Source: Antedon mediterranea (lineage: Eukaryota; Echinodermata; Crinoidea; Comatulida; Antedonidae). From it: a stretch of 64,000 nucleotides of DNA. Positions 36,691 to 46,800 of this stretch are shown here, piece by piece. Each line of letters begins with the position of its first letter. Position 1 is the stretch's first letter. The notes under the pieces are model-generated. The model was not told where the DNA came from. It searched no databases and was given only the letters and a program-made list of their open reading frames with translations. The DNA is taken from NCBI RefSeq assembly GCF_964355755.1, contig NC_092672.1, positions 36,452,501 through 36,516,500 of the forward strand, given 5' to 3'. The translations under genes and the position numbers were made by a program.

Positions 36691-39600
36691 CTAGGCAGTT
36701 TGCATTTCTGAAACACAGCCAGTATTTGATTTCTCGATCGTTACATTGACATCATCGGGGTACCGCTTGAGGAGCTCACTGTTGGCTTGGTAGTGCGTGT
36801 TCTTAAATGCCGTGAAATGCTTGCCTACCTCAGAGTGGCTTACAACTTCTGGGTTTTCCTCAACCATTAGGCTCTCTGTAAGACAAAATTAAATGTTGAA
36901 ATCTTTTCCCATTTCCCCCCCCCCCCCCATTCCCTCATTTTCATTCATTTATTTTCATTTTTCATTTATCTTATTATTTCAGAATACTATGATTACATAA
37001 CATATCAATAGAAAGAAATAATTGTACAGATAACAAAAACAAAATAATCTCCATCTGCTTGATTTGACCTTCACTGACCTTGAGCTGCGTAACGTTTAGA
37101 CTGATCCGATACAAGCACATTGTAGAATGGCTGTTTGTCCTTATTTGGAAGCCTGTCCACCCCCATCTGAATCTTCCAACTGTCTGGCATATCACATTGT
37201 GAATCCCACCCATAGATTACACACAGGTAGTCATATCTGTAATGGTAAACACAATACCATTGTATCAATATCTTCTTAAAGCTCTGTCTACACTATCAAA
37301 TGTTATGTGACAACAAAATGTGATGTGCTATGGACATGATGATGTTATATCACTGTCATATTTGGGCATATCACTACTATATTTAGGCACATCACACTGT
37401 CAAACTAGTTTGATAGTGTAGACAGAGCTTAATATGGTATCTATTGAATAGGGGTTGGCTGTAGTGTTAAAACATATTGCTCCTCAATTGTCTCAAAGTG
37501 TCCCCTGAATAAGTGTGTTCCAAAGAAAGGACTCTACTGTAGTATATTACATGATCATGTTTGTTCTGTGAACAGATTGTCATTGATGGTATTTAAATTC
37601 TTTTGAAAGCACTTCAATGAATTACTATCCTACCTGCGATGTCTCATTATCATTCCAACCGAATACTCCACATCCTGGTTCTCAGCCCGTCTTTTAACCA
37701 TAACCTCGTTCTTAAAAGCAAAATAAGAATTCTGTAATTTCTAGTAAAAATATGTGACTTCATAGAGATATTAAATTATTATATTGAAATATGTATTTCT
37801 TGCCCACTGCTGGATATTTGAAATTCAAGAAAAATCTCCAACCTTAACCTCTGTCTACATTATTTTACTAACTTTCTGCAACAAAAAAATGTGATGTGCC
37901 CATATATGGGCATGATGATGTCATACCACTGCTGGATAAATGGAATAAGCTAAGTCTGAGGACTTTTAGTGGTTCCATAATGGTTCCATGATGCTTTAGT
38001 AGTTCTATTGGTGGATATAAAGACTGTCTCACCTTATTCTTATTTTCTTCCTCGTGTAGTAAGAGTTTCGCCTCGCACATTAAATACTTCACTAGATTTA
38101 ACATATTGCGCCCAGTAGGTTCACATTTTGACAGGTAATTCAGTACCTATATGAAAACAAAAAGACTTTTTATCAAACAAAAGATTTCTCAAACAAAAGA
38201 TTTCTCAAGTCGAATGAAAATTAGCAGTAATTAAATTATGATAAATGATACATACCTCACTGATGTTCATACCAGATTGGAGATAGAATCTTCTCAACAT
38301 GATGGCTGCATCCATGTCATCTGAACAAAGGAGGAGAAACAGCTCATACCCATCTAGCATCCTCCTATAAACAACAAATATTGTTAATTGTAAGCTACAT
38401 ACCTATTTGTATTGTTACTGATGTTTAAACTTTATGTATAGTTATACCCAGGTTAAGATTTATATGAATCCCTTGTTATACTGTATATGATATGATTAAA
38501 TGTGGCTAGGTTTGATGGTATATGAAAACATGCTATCAGTGGCATAACATAGAGACCTAGGCTCCTGGTTTAGGAACCTAAAGTGGCCCTCCAACGCTGG
38601 AGGCCTCCGGCATTTTTAGCTTTTTTTCCTTTGGGCAATGCTTGGGACCTCCATAAGCTTTGGGACCTTGGGTTTACCCAGTGAGCTCTCATAGCCCTTA
38701 CACCACTACATGCTATGAGAATAAGATTACTAGTTTGTTATCTGAGTTTTCCCACTCTGCTCATAATACAGTAGACCCCTATTAAGGGGACACCTTCAGG
38801 ACCCAACAAAGTGTCCCTATAATAGAGGTGTCCTCTCTGAGTAGGGGTTACAGCATTTTGCCATTCTTTTATTTCACAAGAAAATGTCCCCTTAATAGGA
38901 GTGTTGCTATAGAAAAGTTTTACTATATACTGTATGGTATGAACATATTTTCATTTTGTGGCAAATAATCATAGTTAATCGTTAAGGACAATAAAGCCTG
39001 TCCCCAATGGTCAAAATAATACGTACACATCATCAAGGTGCGACGTAATCCTCATAAGATTTGCCACCATCCTCACGTACACCGCCCTCTTTGAGCACGA
39101 ACGGAAGTATTCATTGCCGTGTCTTCCCATCATTGGAGACAAAGAAAAACACTCAGCATTAGTTAACCTCTTGCCACTGTGAAACACATCTATGTACTTG
39201 TACTTCTTAGGGTTGTTCTCTTGCCTTTAATAAAACACCTCTTTTGTATTACAGTGACATCAAACTATTCAACTATACTATGTATTTATTGTCACCTTCT
39301 TGTCTATCACGCTCTAAATAAATTCTTTAAGCTGAGCCGAACTGGTAGACTGATCACTCTTAAAATCAAAACACTAAACGTTGCCGTCAATCATTTGTTT
39401 ATAATTCTATTCAGGTATTTAACAGCAAGATCGTAATATCTCTGTAATTTATTGGTTTTTTGTTTTTCTTTATATATTTATATATTTATATCAAATGTAA
39501 ATTAACCAACCAAATTTCATTTGTACCTGGTTGTGGAAATGACAATAAATACTATTGTATCGTATCGGTCACAAATTAGAAAACTCACATGGGTTGCACG

Positions 39601-42600
39601 TCCAAACGAAGAAGAAAGTGGTTTGGGAAATTAACTGGCTCTAGTGAGATGCCCAGACGTCTTGCAACTGCTGCATAGACGACGGCTAAGGAAATCGGGA
39701 TTCCTTTTTTGCTTTCTAAGACCTACAAATATCAAAATAATATAAATGTGTAAACATGTTTATTAGAGGGTAGGTTAAGCGTGGTTCCAACTAGAGATAC
39801 AATGCAAGGACAAATGCGCAACGCAAGCGAGTTGACCTCTGACAACCCACTGTTCGAATAATACATCACCTCCATTGCATTAGCTAGTGGGAACCAACCT
39901 TTAGGTTGCGTCGTGTGGGTGTTGTCAAGGTAATGTTTATAATAGTAATACAATGAAAACTTGTTTTATGTTTTACCTTGTTAATAAAGGAATTGTCTGG
40001 GTTGTAATAATCGGCCTTATTGCCTTCAAAATGATAAATCTCGTAAAAGACTTCATTGAACACATCTAGGGCTAAGATACACTGATCGACAGACAGTGAT
40101 TCTGTAAAGAAAAAACAATTAGCAACAAATGGCGTACACAGCATGGAACCATTCAAGTAGTGCAACATACAGTAGCTAGGTTTTGTTAATGCATGAAGTA
40201 AAGAACTCCATGGTTATGTAACCCGCCGTATCAAGTTTGAAAACCACAAAAAAAGGTGCTAATGCACTTTCGCACCACAATCTCTCTGGCTTACCAAATT
40301 TAAAAACATTCACCCGCTGCGGTGAGTAACCATGAAGTCTTATACCCAGTTTTAGGTGCGAAACTGCAGTAGCGCCAAACAAAATCGGGTTGGTTTACAT
40401 TTTAAAAGATAAATTTGTTATCTCACCATCTTCAGAGCCTTGGCTTGCAGGGTGGTTATCTCCGTACTTAGTACACAGATTCTGTCGCACCATATTAGCA
40501 ATGTCATTCAACTGTTTGTACACCTTTAATTTATTTACTCTTGTACCACATTGGTTCCATTGTGATATCAATATTGCACCTACAAAGATTTAAAACTGTT
40601 TAAAGATGTATTGTCCCCAAAACAACAATAAAAAATAATTATTTCACTAATAAAAAGACAAACGAAACCATTGTCTGACAGACAATTTAAATATTTTTTG
40701 CTTTAAATTACATTTTTTTAGGTAAATCATTTATTTTCCGATCCAGTTTTTGGTCAAGGTAAATAACTATTATGTGACATTAAAATGGCATATTCAATTT
40801 TACATCTTTTTGTCTCTGAAAACAAGTATTCATAATTATGTTTTTAATAAATAAATATATTCAGAGTATTTAGAGTGACTGATTTTAGGATTTGACGATG
40901 GACGCCTTCTTTAATTTACTCACTTTCTTCGAGGGTTTGATTGTCTTCAGGAGCGTCAAGGAGCTTCATGAATTCTTCTTCTAAACGTGGATGTTGCAGA
41001 CAACGTAGCGCCCTCAATGCATAGTACTTCTGGGTTAAATTTGAGAATCTGAAAGAGACAAGATTAAAAATACTTTGATCTCATTCCTGTGTAAAATAAC
41101 ATTTATAGAATTGAATTTATTTATTTATTTTTTACTGTATGCAAGTCAATTTTCGTATTCGATTGGGAACTTTCGTTGTCAACGTAAAGATTGGTTGAGT
41201 ACTTTTTGTATTCAAATTGTAAATTTGTGCTCAACAGAAAGTCATTCGAATAGAAAACGTTGACAACGAAAGCTTTTTCGTTAAGAACAATCTCAACGCT
41301 CAAAATACTCTGTTAAAAGAAGTACTCAACGGAAAAAATACTCAACGGTACACTTGAATACGACAATTACCAACAAAATGTTTGTTGGTGCCATATATTT
41401 CTGTTTTGGAAAAAGGCTAGAACGTTTAATATTATTATTATTTAGTATACTGTTATTAGAAATAAGTAATACAAAATAGGGGGCGCTGTTGTATTTCGAA
41501 AACAATAGTTTAAAAAAAATATTTTCCAAATGCGATAAGATTTTTTTTTTCGTACATGAAAAAAAGTACAATTGAATGACCGTTCAATAGTATAATAGTA
41601 TAATGTGCATACTATTGCATGCCATGTGACCCACAATCGTCCAATCAAATGACAGGAAGTTATTAAGGTGTTATATAATAATATAATGTGTATTATCATG
41701 TGACACTCTTACTCCCTAGATATACATACTCATCTCCGTTGTTCAGCAAGTCAAAAAGCTGTTCCTCGATGCAAATGTTGCCAACAATTGTGTTACTGTA
41801 GTCTGCACCTAGTTGTTGAAACGGCGTGAATCGCTTGTACGAAACTTCGCGATCTTCGTAACAGTTTTGGATAACGTCCTGTAGAAGGTTGTACACCTTC
41901 CTGACGGAGTGAAACCGAAACTTGTACAGCTCTTGCCAATCGTGTGATGCAGCTACAGAGTTGCTTATTTGTCCTAATTCTGGCCATCTAATGAATAAAT
42001 GATTTTTAAAATAAAAATATGTAAATATAATATTGATAATAAAGTAATCAGAAAGTATTGAGTAAATGCTAGAAGTTAAGGGTCATTTAGAATACAACAC
42101 ATCTATTCCTAGTAGCAGATCACCAGATTATAGTCTACAAATTTAATTATCCAGGTACCCATTTACACTGCTTCCTACTCGTCATAATCATAGTTATAAT
42201 ACTGTTAGATTTACTGTATCAACAAAAAAGATGAAAAAAAACGTCTGTATGTAGTTTTACATACATTTATGCCTTTTAACTATAGTTAGTGTGTACACCT
42301 ATACCTACAATATCTAGGCCTAGATATTTATTGTTTTTCTACAACAAGGAAACAGGTGACATGGGATGGAGAGATGATGGATGCGGGATTTAATCATCAT
42401 TTCTGTGGTTCGACACAGGCTTACAATAACATAACACGTACCTGCAGAGCACTTTTGCTTTCCAAACTTTATTGCTATGTGAAATCCTTTGGAACCTTTT
42501 GCACGTACATCTAAAACTAAGAATATCGTGTGCTTCTAGGGCTCTATCAAGAAGGATGTATTCTAGTAATTCGTCAGCAAAATCATCAAGAAAAGAAGAC

Positions 42601-42605
42601 TGCAT
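36691..42605 (-). CDS. FBXO21: F-box only protein 21 (12 exons)
   Basis: This is the substrate-recognition subunit of an SCF-type ubiquitin ligase. Minus-strand coding exons in order: 42605-42442, 41987-41730, 41048-40924, 40579-40427, 40101-39977, 39722-39589, 39224-39027, 38364-38256, 38146-38033, 37710-37634, 37236-37079, 36875-36691. All are GT-AG with continuous phase, giving 1800 nt, or 599 residues plus TAG (human protein about 628). Residues about 5-52 are an F-box (DELLEYIL..HDILSFRCTCKRF..VWKAKV). Residues about 250-345 are the SirB1/transglutaminase-like region, with ADYYNPDNSFINKVLE, KKGIPISLAVVYAAVARRLG and LEPVNFPNHFLLR. Residues about 470-590 match the YccV/HspQ hemimethylated-DNA-binding-like domain (SVGMIMRHRRYDYLCVIYGWD, QPFYNVLV). 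The exon 7 donor (GT|GTACGT at 39027) and exon 10 acceptor were chosen by phase and homology. Confidence 0.95.
37276..37433. mobile_element. MITE family A, copy 8
   Basis: Ends 'TTAAAGCTCTGTCTACACTA' and 'GATAGTGTAGACAGAGCTTA' form clean inverted repeats ending in TTAA-like bases. It lies in the FBXO21 intron between exons 10 and 11. Confidence 0.9.
37843..37930. mobile_element. MITE family A, copy 9, truncated
   Basis: The left half only: 'CCTCTGTCTACATTATTTTA' then GTGATGTGCCCATATATGGG and GATGATGTCATACCACT. The right inverted repeat is missing. It lies in an FBXO21 intron. Confidence 0.75.
38536..38715. mobile_element. MITE with AGTGGCATAAC termini
   Basis: 'CAGTGGCATAACATAGAG' at the left and 'CATAGCCCTTACACCACTA' at the right are imperfect inverted repeats. 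The interior has GGCCCTCC / GGAGGCC words. It lies in the FBXO21 intron between exons 7 and 8. Confidence 0.55.
38773..38905. repeat. Dispersed repeat with CCCCTATTAAGGGGACA
   Basis: 'GACCCCTATTAAGGGGACAC' and 'TGTCCCCTTAATAGGAG' make a hairpin-like pair. Related words occur at 60395-60412 and 62698-62745 in HIP1 introns, so this is a dispersed family. Confidence 0.6.
39772..39902. mobile_element. MITE with GGTTCC(A/C)ACTAG termini
   Basis: 'GGTTAAGCGTGGTTCCAACTAG' type left end pairs with 'CTAGTGGGAACCAACC' at the right. CAATGCA / TGCATTA words continue the pairing. It lies in the FBXO21 intron between exons 5 and 6. Confidence 0.65.
40600..40830 (+). repeat. Dispersed repeat starting TTAA-AGATGTATTGTCCCC, copy 2
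   Basis: The opening is the reverse complement of the end at 1445-1463, and the later word AAATAACTATTATGTGACATT matches 1360-1385. No right terminus was recognised. It lies in FBXO21 intron 3. Confidence 0.5.
41139..41372. mobile_element. Inverted-repeat element with TTTCGTTGTCAACG arms
   Basis: 'ACTTTCGTTGTCAACGTAAA' pairs with CGTTGACAACGAAAGC. The outer words TTTTCGTATTC and GAATACGAC also pair, and ACTCAACGG repeats inside. It lies in FBXO21 intron 2. Confidence 0.6.
41575..41692. repeat. Dispersed repeat, copy 2 (pair with 12.14 kb)
   Basis: It shares 'ACTATTGCATGCCATGTGAC' and 'CCAATCAAATGACAGGAA' with the copy in CPD intron 1. It lies just before FBXO21 exon 2 (in plus-strand order). 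Confidence 0.75.
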
Positions 42606-42670
42606 TTTGAGAAATGCGATATGACCAAAACAGGTCCTTCCTTCATTTACTACTGACAGTATGTAAACAA

Positions 42671-42684
42671 ACGCCCTCTATTGG
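42671..42684 (-). promoter_or_regulatory. CTCF-core-like ACGCCCTCTATTGG upstream of FBXO21
   Basis: It lies 66 bp upstream of the FBXO21 start codon. It shares the GCC(C/A)TCTATTG core with the word upstream of HIP1. Binding is inference. Confidence 0.35.
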
Positions 42685-42936
42685 ATTTCATCAGCTACAA
42701 ATTTCAGATATTTTGATTAAAAATGTAAATTATATAATAGAATTTCACGAAGAAAAAAACCTAAATGTTTCAATTTTTTTTTAAATTACTCTTTCTAATA
42801 ATATATAATAAAAAAAATTAATATGCATGTTATGTGCTGCTGCATGGGCGTATTTTTTTTTATCTATACTATATTTTAATATATGTGTATCAAAAGACAA
42901 AATTAATATTTTTTTTTTACTAAAACAAATTTCACG

Positions 42937-42953
42937 TGCCGAAACTCGGGATT

Positions 42954-43003
<50 letters not shown>

Positions 43004-43009
43004 TTCGGC
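42937..43009 (-). tRNA. tRNA-Phe (GAA), copy 1, with T-stem mismatch
   Basis: A 73-nt minus-strand tRNA. The acceptor GCCGAAA pairs with TTTCGGC, discriminator A. The D arm is GCTCAGTTGGGAGAGC, the anticodon stem TCAGA/TCTGA, and the loop CTGAAGA (anticodon GAA). The T arm is CCTGG-TTCAATC-CCGAG, where one pair becomes C-A. A-box TAGCTCAGTTGGG and B-box GGTTCAATCCC are present, and T-runs follow the 3' end. The T-stem change makes this copy the less certain functional gene. Confidence 0.9.
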
Positions 43010-43043
43010 AGTTGAAAAAAAGCTGACTATTGAAAACAATATT

Positions 43044-43120
43044 TCAGATATTTTGGTTCACGAAAAAAAAAACATAAATTGGGTTTATGTTTTAATTTTT
43101 TTTAAGTGCTTTTTGTAATG
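43044..43120. repeat. Flank of the duplicated tRNA unit
   Basis: 'TTTCAGATATTTTGGTTCAC' + GAAAAAAAAAACATAAAT and the following TTTTAATTTTTTTTAAGTG mirror 42702-42790 ('TTTCAGATATTTTGATTAAA', CACGAAGAAAAAAACCTAAAT). The tRNA and its flanks were therefore duplicated together as a unit of about 310-340 bp. Confidence 0.75.
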
Positions 43121-43244
43121 ATAAATATAAAAAATAATTGTATTTGTTTTATTATAAAATCTATACGTATGTGTATCAATAGAAATCATTTGATAACAAT
43201 AAATTTGTTTTACTAAAAGTAAAACAAAAATACAAAATTACACG

Positions 43245-43261
43245 TGCCGAAACCCGGGATT

Positions 43262-43311
<50 letters not shown>

Positions 43312-43317
43312 TTCGGC
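43245..43317 (-). tRNA. tRNA-Phe (GAA), copy 2
   Basis: A 73-nt minus-strand tRNA, identical to copy 1 except that the T stem reads CCTGG/CCGGG and pairs with only a T-G wobble. The anticodon is GAA. Minus-strand T-runs just downstream (TTTTGTATTTTTG) can terminate Pol III. It lies 308 bp from copy 1 in the same orientation. Confidence 0.95.
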
Positions 43318-43434
43318 AGTTGACAAATTCTGTCTGTTGGAAACAATACACTGAAACGCACTAAAATTATAGATAAAAAAAATAAACAAATCAATTCTAC
43401 TGATCGTCGGCCGGAAATGCATACAGTATAATTG

Positions 43435-43535
43435 CGTGTGTGTGAGCGCTACGCGTACCGGAAATGCGTGCATAAATGCGTACTGCATGCGTGAGCGCGC
43501 TACGTGATACCGGAAATGCGTGCAGGAAATGCGTA
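43435..43535. repeat. CpG-rich tandem duplication
   Basis: The words GTGAGCGC..CTACG, TACCGGAAATGCGTGCA and AAATGCGTA recur twice about 60 bp apart. It lies between the tRNA pair and the HIP1 start. Confidence 0.7.
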
Positions 43536-43720
43536 TGTCATATCGAGGTACGTATTAATACTCTTTAGTAGGCCTATATGCATGATTTATTTCGGATGGA
43601 TTGTGGTTTTTTAAGTAGGTAGGCCTATATATATTGCAAATAATTATTATGTCTTTCATTTTTTTATTAAAATTTAATTTATCGTGCTGTTATAAAATTA
43701 TTCATAACATTTTTAATACA

Positions 43721-43733
43721 GCGCCATCTATTG
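43721..43733 (+). promoter_or_regulatory. CTCF-core-like GCGCCATCTATTG upstream of HIP1
   Basis: It lies 124 bp upstream of the HIP1 start codon and shares its core with the words upstream of CPD and FBXO21. Function is inference. Confidence 0.35.
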
Positions 43734-43844
43734 TCAAACTTTGTGAGGCGGCGGTGATGGAAGTGTGTGGAAATTTTGTTTGCTAATGTATGAAAGTATT
43801 TAACTAAATTTACTGGAATAAAATACTTAATCAAAGTTTACACA

Positions 43845-46800
43845 ATGGCGTCCGTTGCCCGAAAACTAAGAAGAAGTGATACACTTGAAACTGAACGACA
43901 GAATTATGTCAAACAGCAGGTAAACAAAGAAAGTTTTCTATATCTTTATGCTCCACCAGCAATATAGTGCATCAGTATTTACTGTGTTAGATGATAGGCC
44001 GGGCTCGTTATTATTATCCTACTCTCACAGCACCATTGCAGTCGTCCACTAATGTACCACCGCAGACTAGCCTAGCTGTCTAAATTTTACCACCACGGCA
44101 CGGATTATTTTTAAAAACATCTCTTAGATATCTTATAACTGTAGCCTACTGAATGTATGTAAAGAAGAAAAATTCAAAAATATTATGAATGTAGACTTGA
44201 GTACTTAATTTGTGTAGATAGATGATAAAAATCTCTATATCAATTCTCTCAACATATTAGTTAGGGCATAGATAGGAATATCATAAGTATTTATAGATAA
44301 GTTCTGTCACCATTGACATTTGGCATTGGATGGGAAGCTCAACAGAAAATATTAGTTTGACAAAAAAGTGTGATGTGCCCGGGCCATATACCCGGGAAAA
44401 ATTTCATCTTAAAATTTTGTTTAGCAATATTGCTAATAAAACTGATTTTTGAGTTGAGAAACATAGTTTTCTATGGTATATTTTGCTTACAGAATTGTAG
44501 AAATGTGTAGCAAGAAGGTGGTTTTGTATAGCTTTTTGCTATGCTACACTGGCGAAATTATTCCCTGTATACTGTAAGGTAGTGGTATGCCCAAATATGG
44601 TAGTGATATGACATCATCATGTCCATATACATACACATATTATTTTTTCACATTTAGTTTGAAAACATTGTTCAGAAATTTATATAAATTTGTATAATTG
44701 ATGTGGTTTTTTCAGGTCATTAATATTTTGTAAATAATTATTACGTCTTTCATTTTTTTATTAATGTACTCTGTTATGTGTAGAAAATAATAATTTAGGT
44801 TCTTGACTGAGTTTAAGTCAACACATTTACAGCATCATAAATACTAATAAAGTAGTTCAGTACAAATACCATGACTTTTTTGTTTCATGTTTTAAAGGAA
44901 GGAAGTGATCGTGTAGATGGATTAGTTTCTTGTGGTTGAATATGAAACAGTTGAGAAAATGTTTTAGGAAATTCCAAGATATATTTTGATATTATTAGTT
45001 ACAGGATTACACTTGTATCCCAGGGTGGGGTTATACCCGATGATCACAATGCAGTCATCACTTTGCATTTTGCTCCAAATTTGGAAGTGGTATATATATC
45101 CAGGAGGAGTAGGGAGGGTGGGGGGGGGGGGGGGGGGGTCAGCATATACAGTACAGTACTGTCCATGTGTTAATATGGATTGTTTATTTTGCATTCATTT
45201 TTGGACAGAAACATGAATAGATGTACAGTATCATGACTATGTATTAATGCTATTTAATTACAGTATATACAGTAGTGCCTACTACAGTAACACTTTGTTT
45301 AGCTTTAATTATTGTCATATAGACTAATAAATACTGTATTGTTCTTTGTACTTTATGAAACTCCTATAAAGGATGAGTTTCAGTTTCGAAAAATATAAAT
45401 ATCATTTTTTATTTGTGCTAACCTTGATTAGAAGAGGTGGTTCTTGTCCCATTGTTTACATTTTTTACCAATATGATTATCAGCAGGATAGATTGGATTT
45501 GAAATAATATTTATGTTAATAATATTCAACATATTTGATAATCTGACACTTATTTATGCTATTGCTAAGAGCTGTAGAAAATAGTGTGTTGACATTAATT
45601 TAGCTGTTATGGCCTAGATTGCAAATAAGCTGATGACATGCAGTACAGTATCATTTAAACTACAGTATTCAATGATGGTGTACTGTGTACATTAATATAA
45701 ACTGTTAAAGTTGATTAAAATTTAAAAAAACCAGTTTTTACAGCTTTTGAAATTTATGAATAAAAAGAAGAACATTTATGAATTGAAAATGTATGGTTGA
45801 AATGCCAGTCTACTACATTGCACTTAACTTTGGGGTCCTAGGCCGTTCCAGGATCTCATCCAAATTTAATTGTTTGGGTATACAATAGTATGATTCAGCA
45901 TTTTTACACGTGTTCCAAACAGAGGTTCCAACAATTAATTTACTTCATTTTTTCATGGTCCACTCTGGCCCAACTAATTTGAAATAATTTGTGAGGTCAT
46001 CTAAATTTGGGTCAATCTAGGTTTCGCTTAAAATAAAGTACCCTGGAGTGTTCAATTTAATCGTAAGCACATAATGTACTGTAAGATACATTCCCCTGCA
46101 TCCCAAAACAAATGTCTCTGTGCGAAATTTAATGCATTTATTTCAGTATAGATGATAGGCTTATTTGTGTACTGTAGATAGGAAATTTACTTAGGTTTTT
46201 AAATGTGACATTTACTAATTGTAAACTAACAGTGCGAGTACATAGAATTATTGATTTGTACTTGAATTGTAATCCGATGATAAACCTTTTATTGTGAATG
46301 TAGGTGTGTGAGTGGAAATAACTAAAATGGAATATTTTGCTGCTATGACCTAAATCACAAAGTGTGATGACACATTCTAGTTTAATCCTGAATCACTTTG
46401 GTTTTCAAAGTATTTTCGTTTTCTGTCATAAAATTTTGTATTGTTATAATTAATAGATCCTGTACTGTACATTTGACATTGACTTGTAATTTTGTGGTCT
46501 GTTCCCCTCACAGTGGACCTTGGCATATCCTGAAATTAGTCAATGATAAACAGTATTCATGTAATCATCTGACTTTACTATACAAACAGGCTCACTATTA
46601 ATATATTATATTTTGTCATCTTTAAAATTATAATTTTTTTTATATTAAAGTGGAGCTACACTCAGACTTTCTCAGCTTATATTATGTTTAAGTATGTTTA
46701 ATTGAAAGTGATTACATAAAAAAAACAGGGAAAACACGGAAATATTTTTCAAAAACCCATTTCTAAAAAATCGGTCAGAAAATAGTGTTTTTTAATACAT

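Noticed and set aside
42937-43317. tRNA pair as SINE heads rather than genes
   Set aside because: Both fold as complete 73-nt tRNAs with intact acceptor stems and no SINE body or tail; the shared flanks are explained by one local tandem duplication.
45121-45139. Poly-G run as a G-quadruplex regulatory site
   Set aside because: It is a simple homopolymer in a 12.7-kb intron with no nearby promoter or exon; no functional support.
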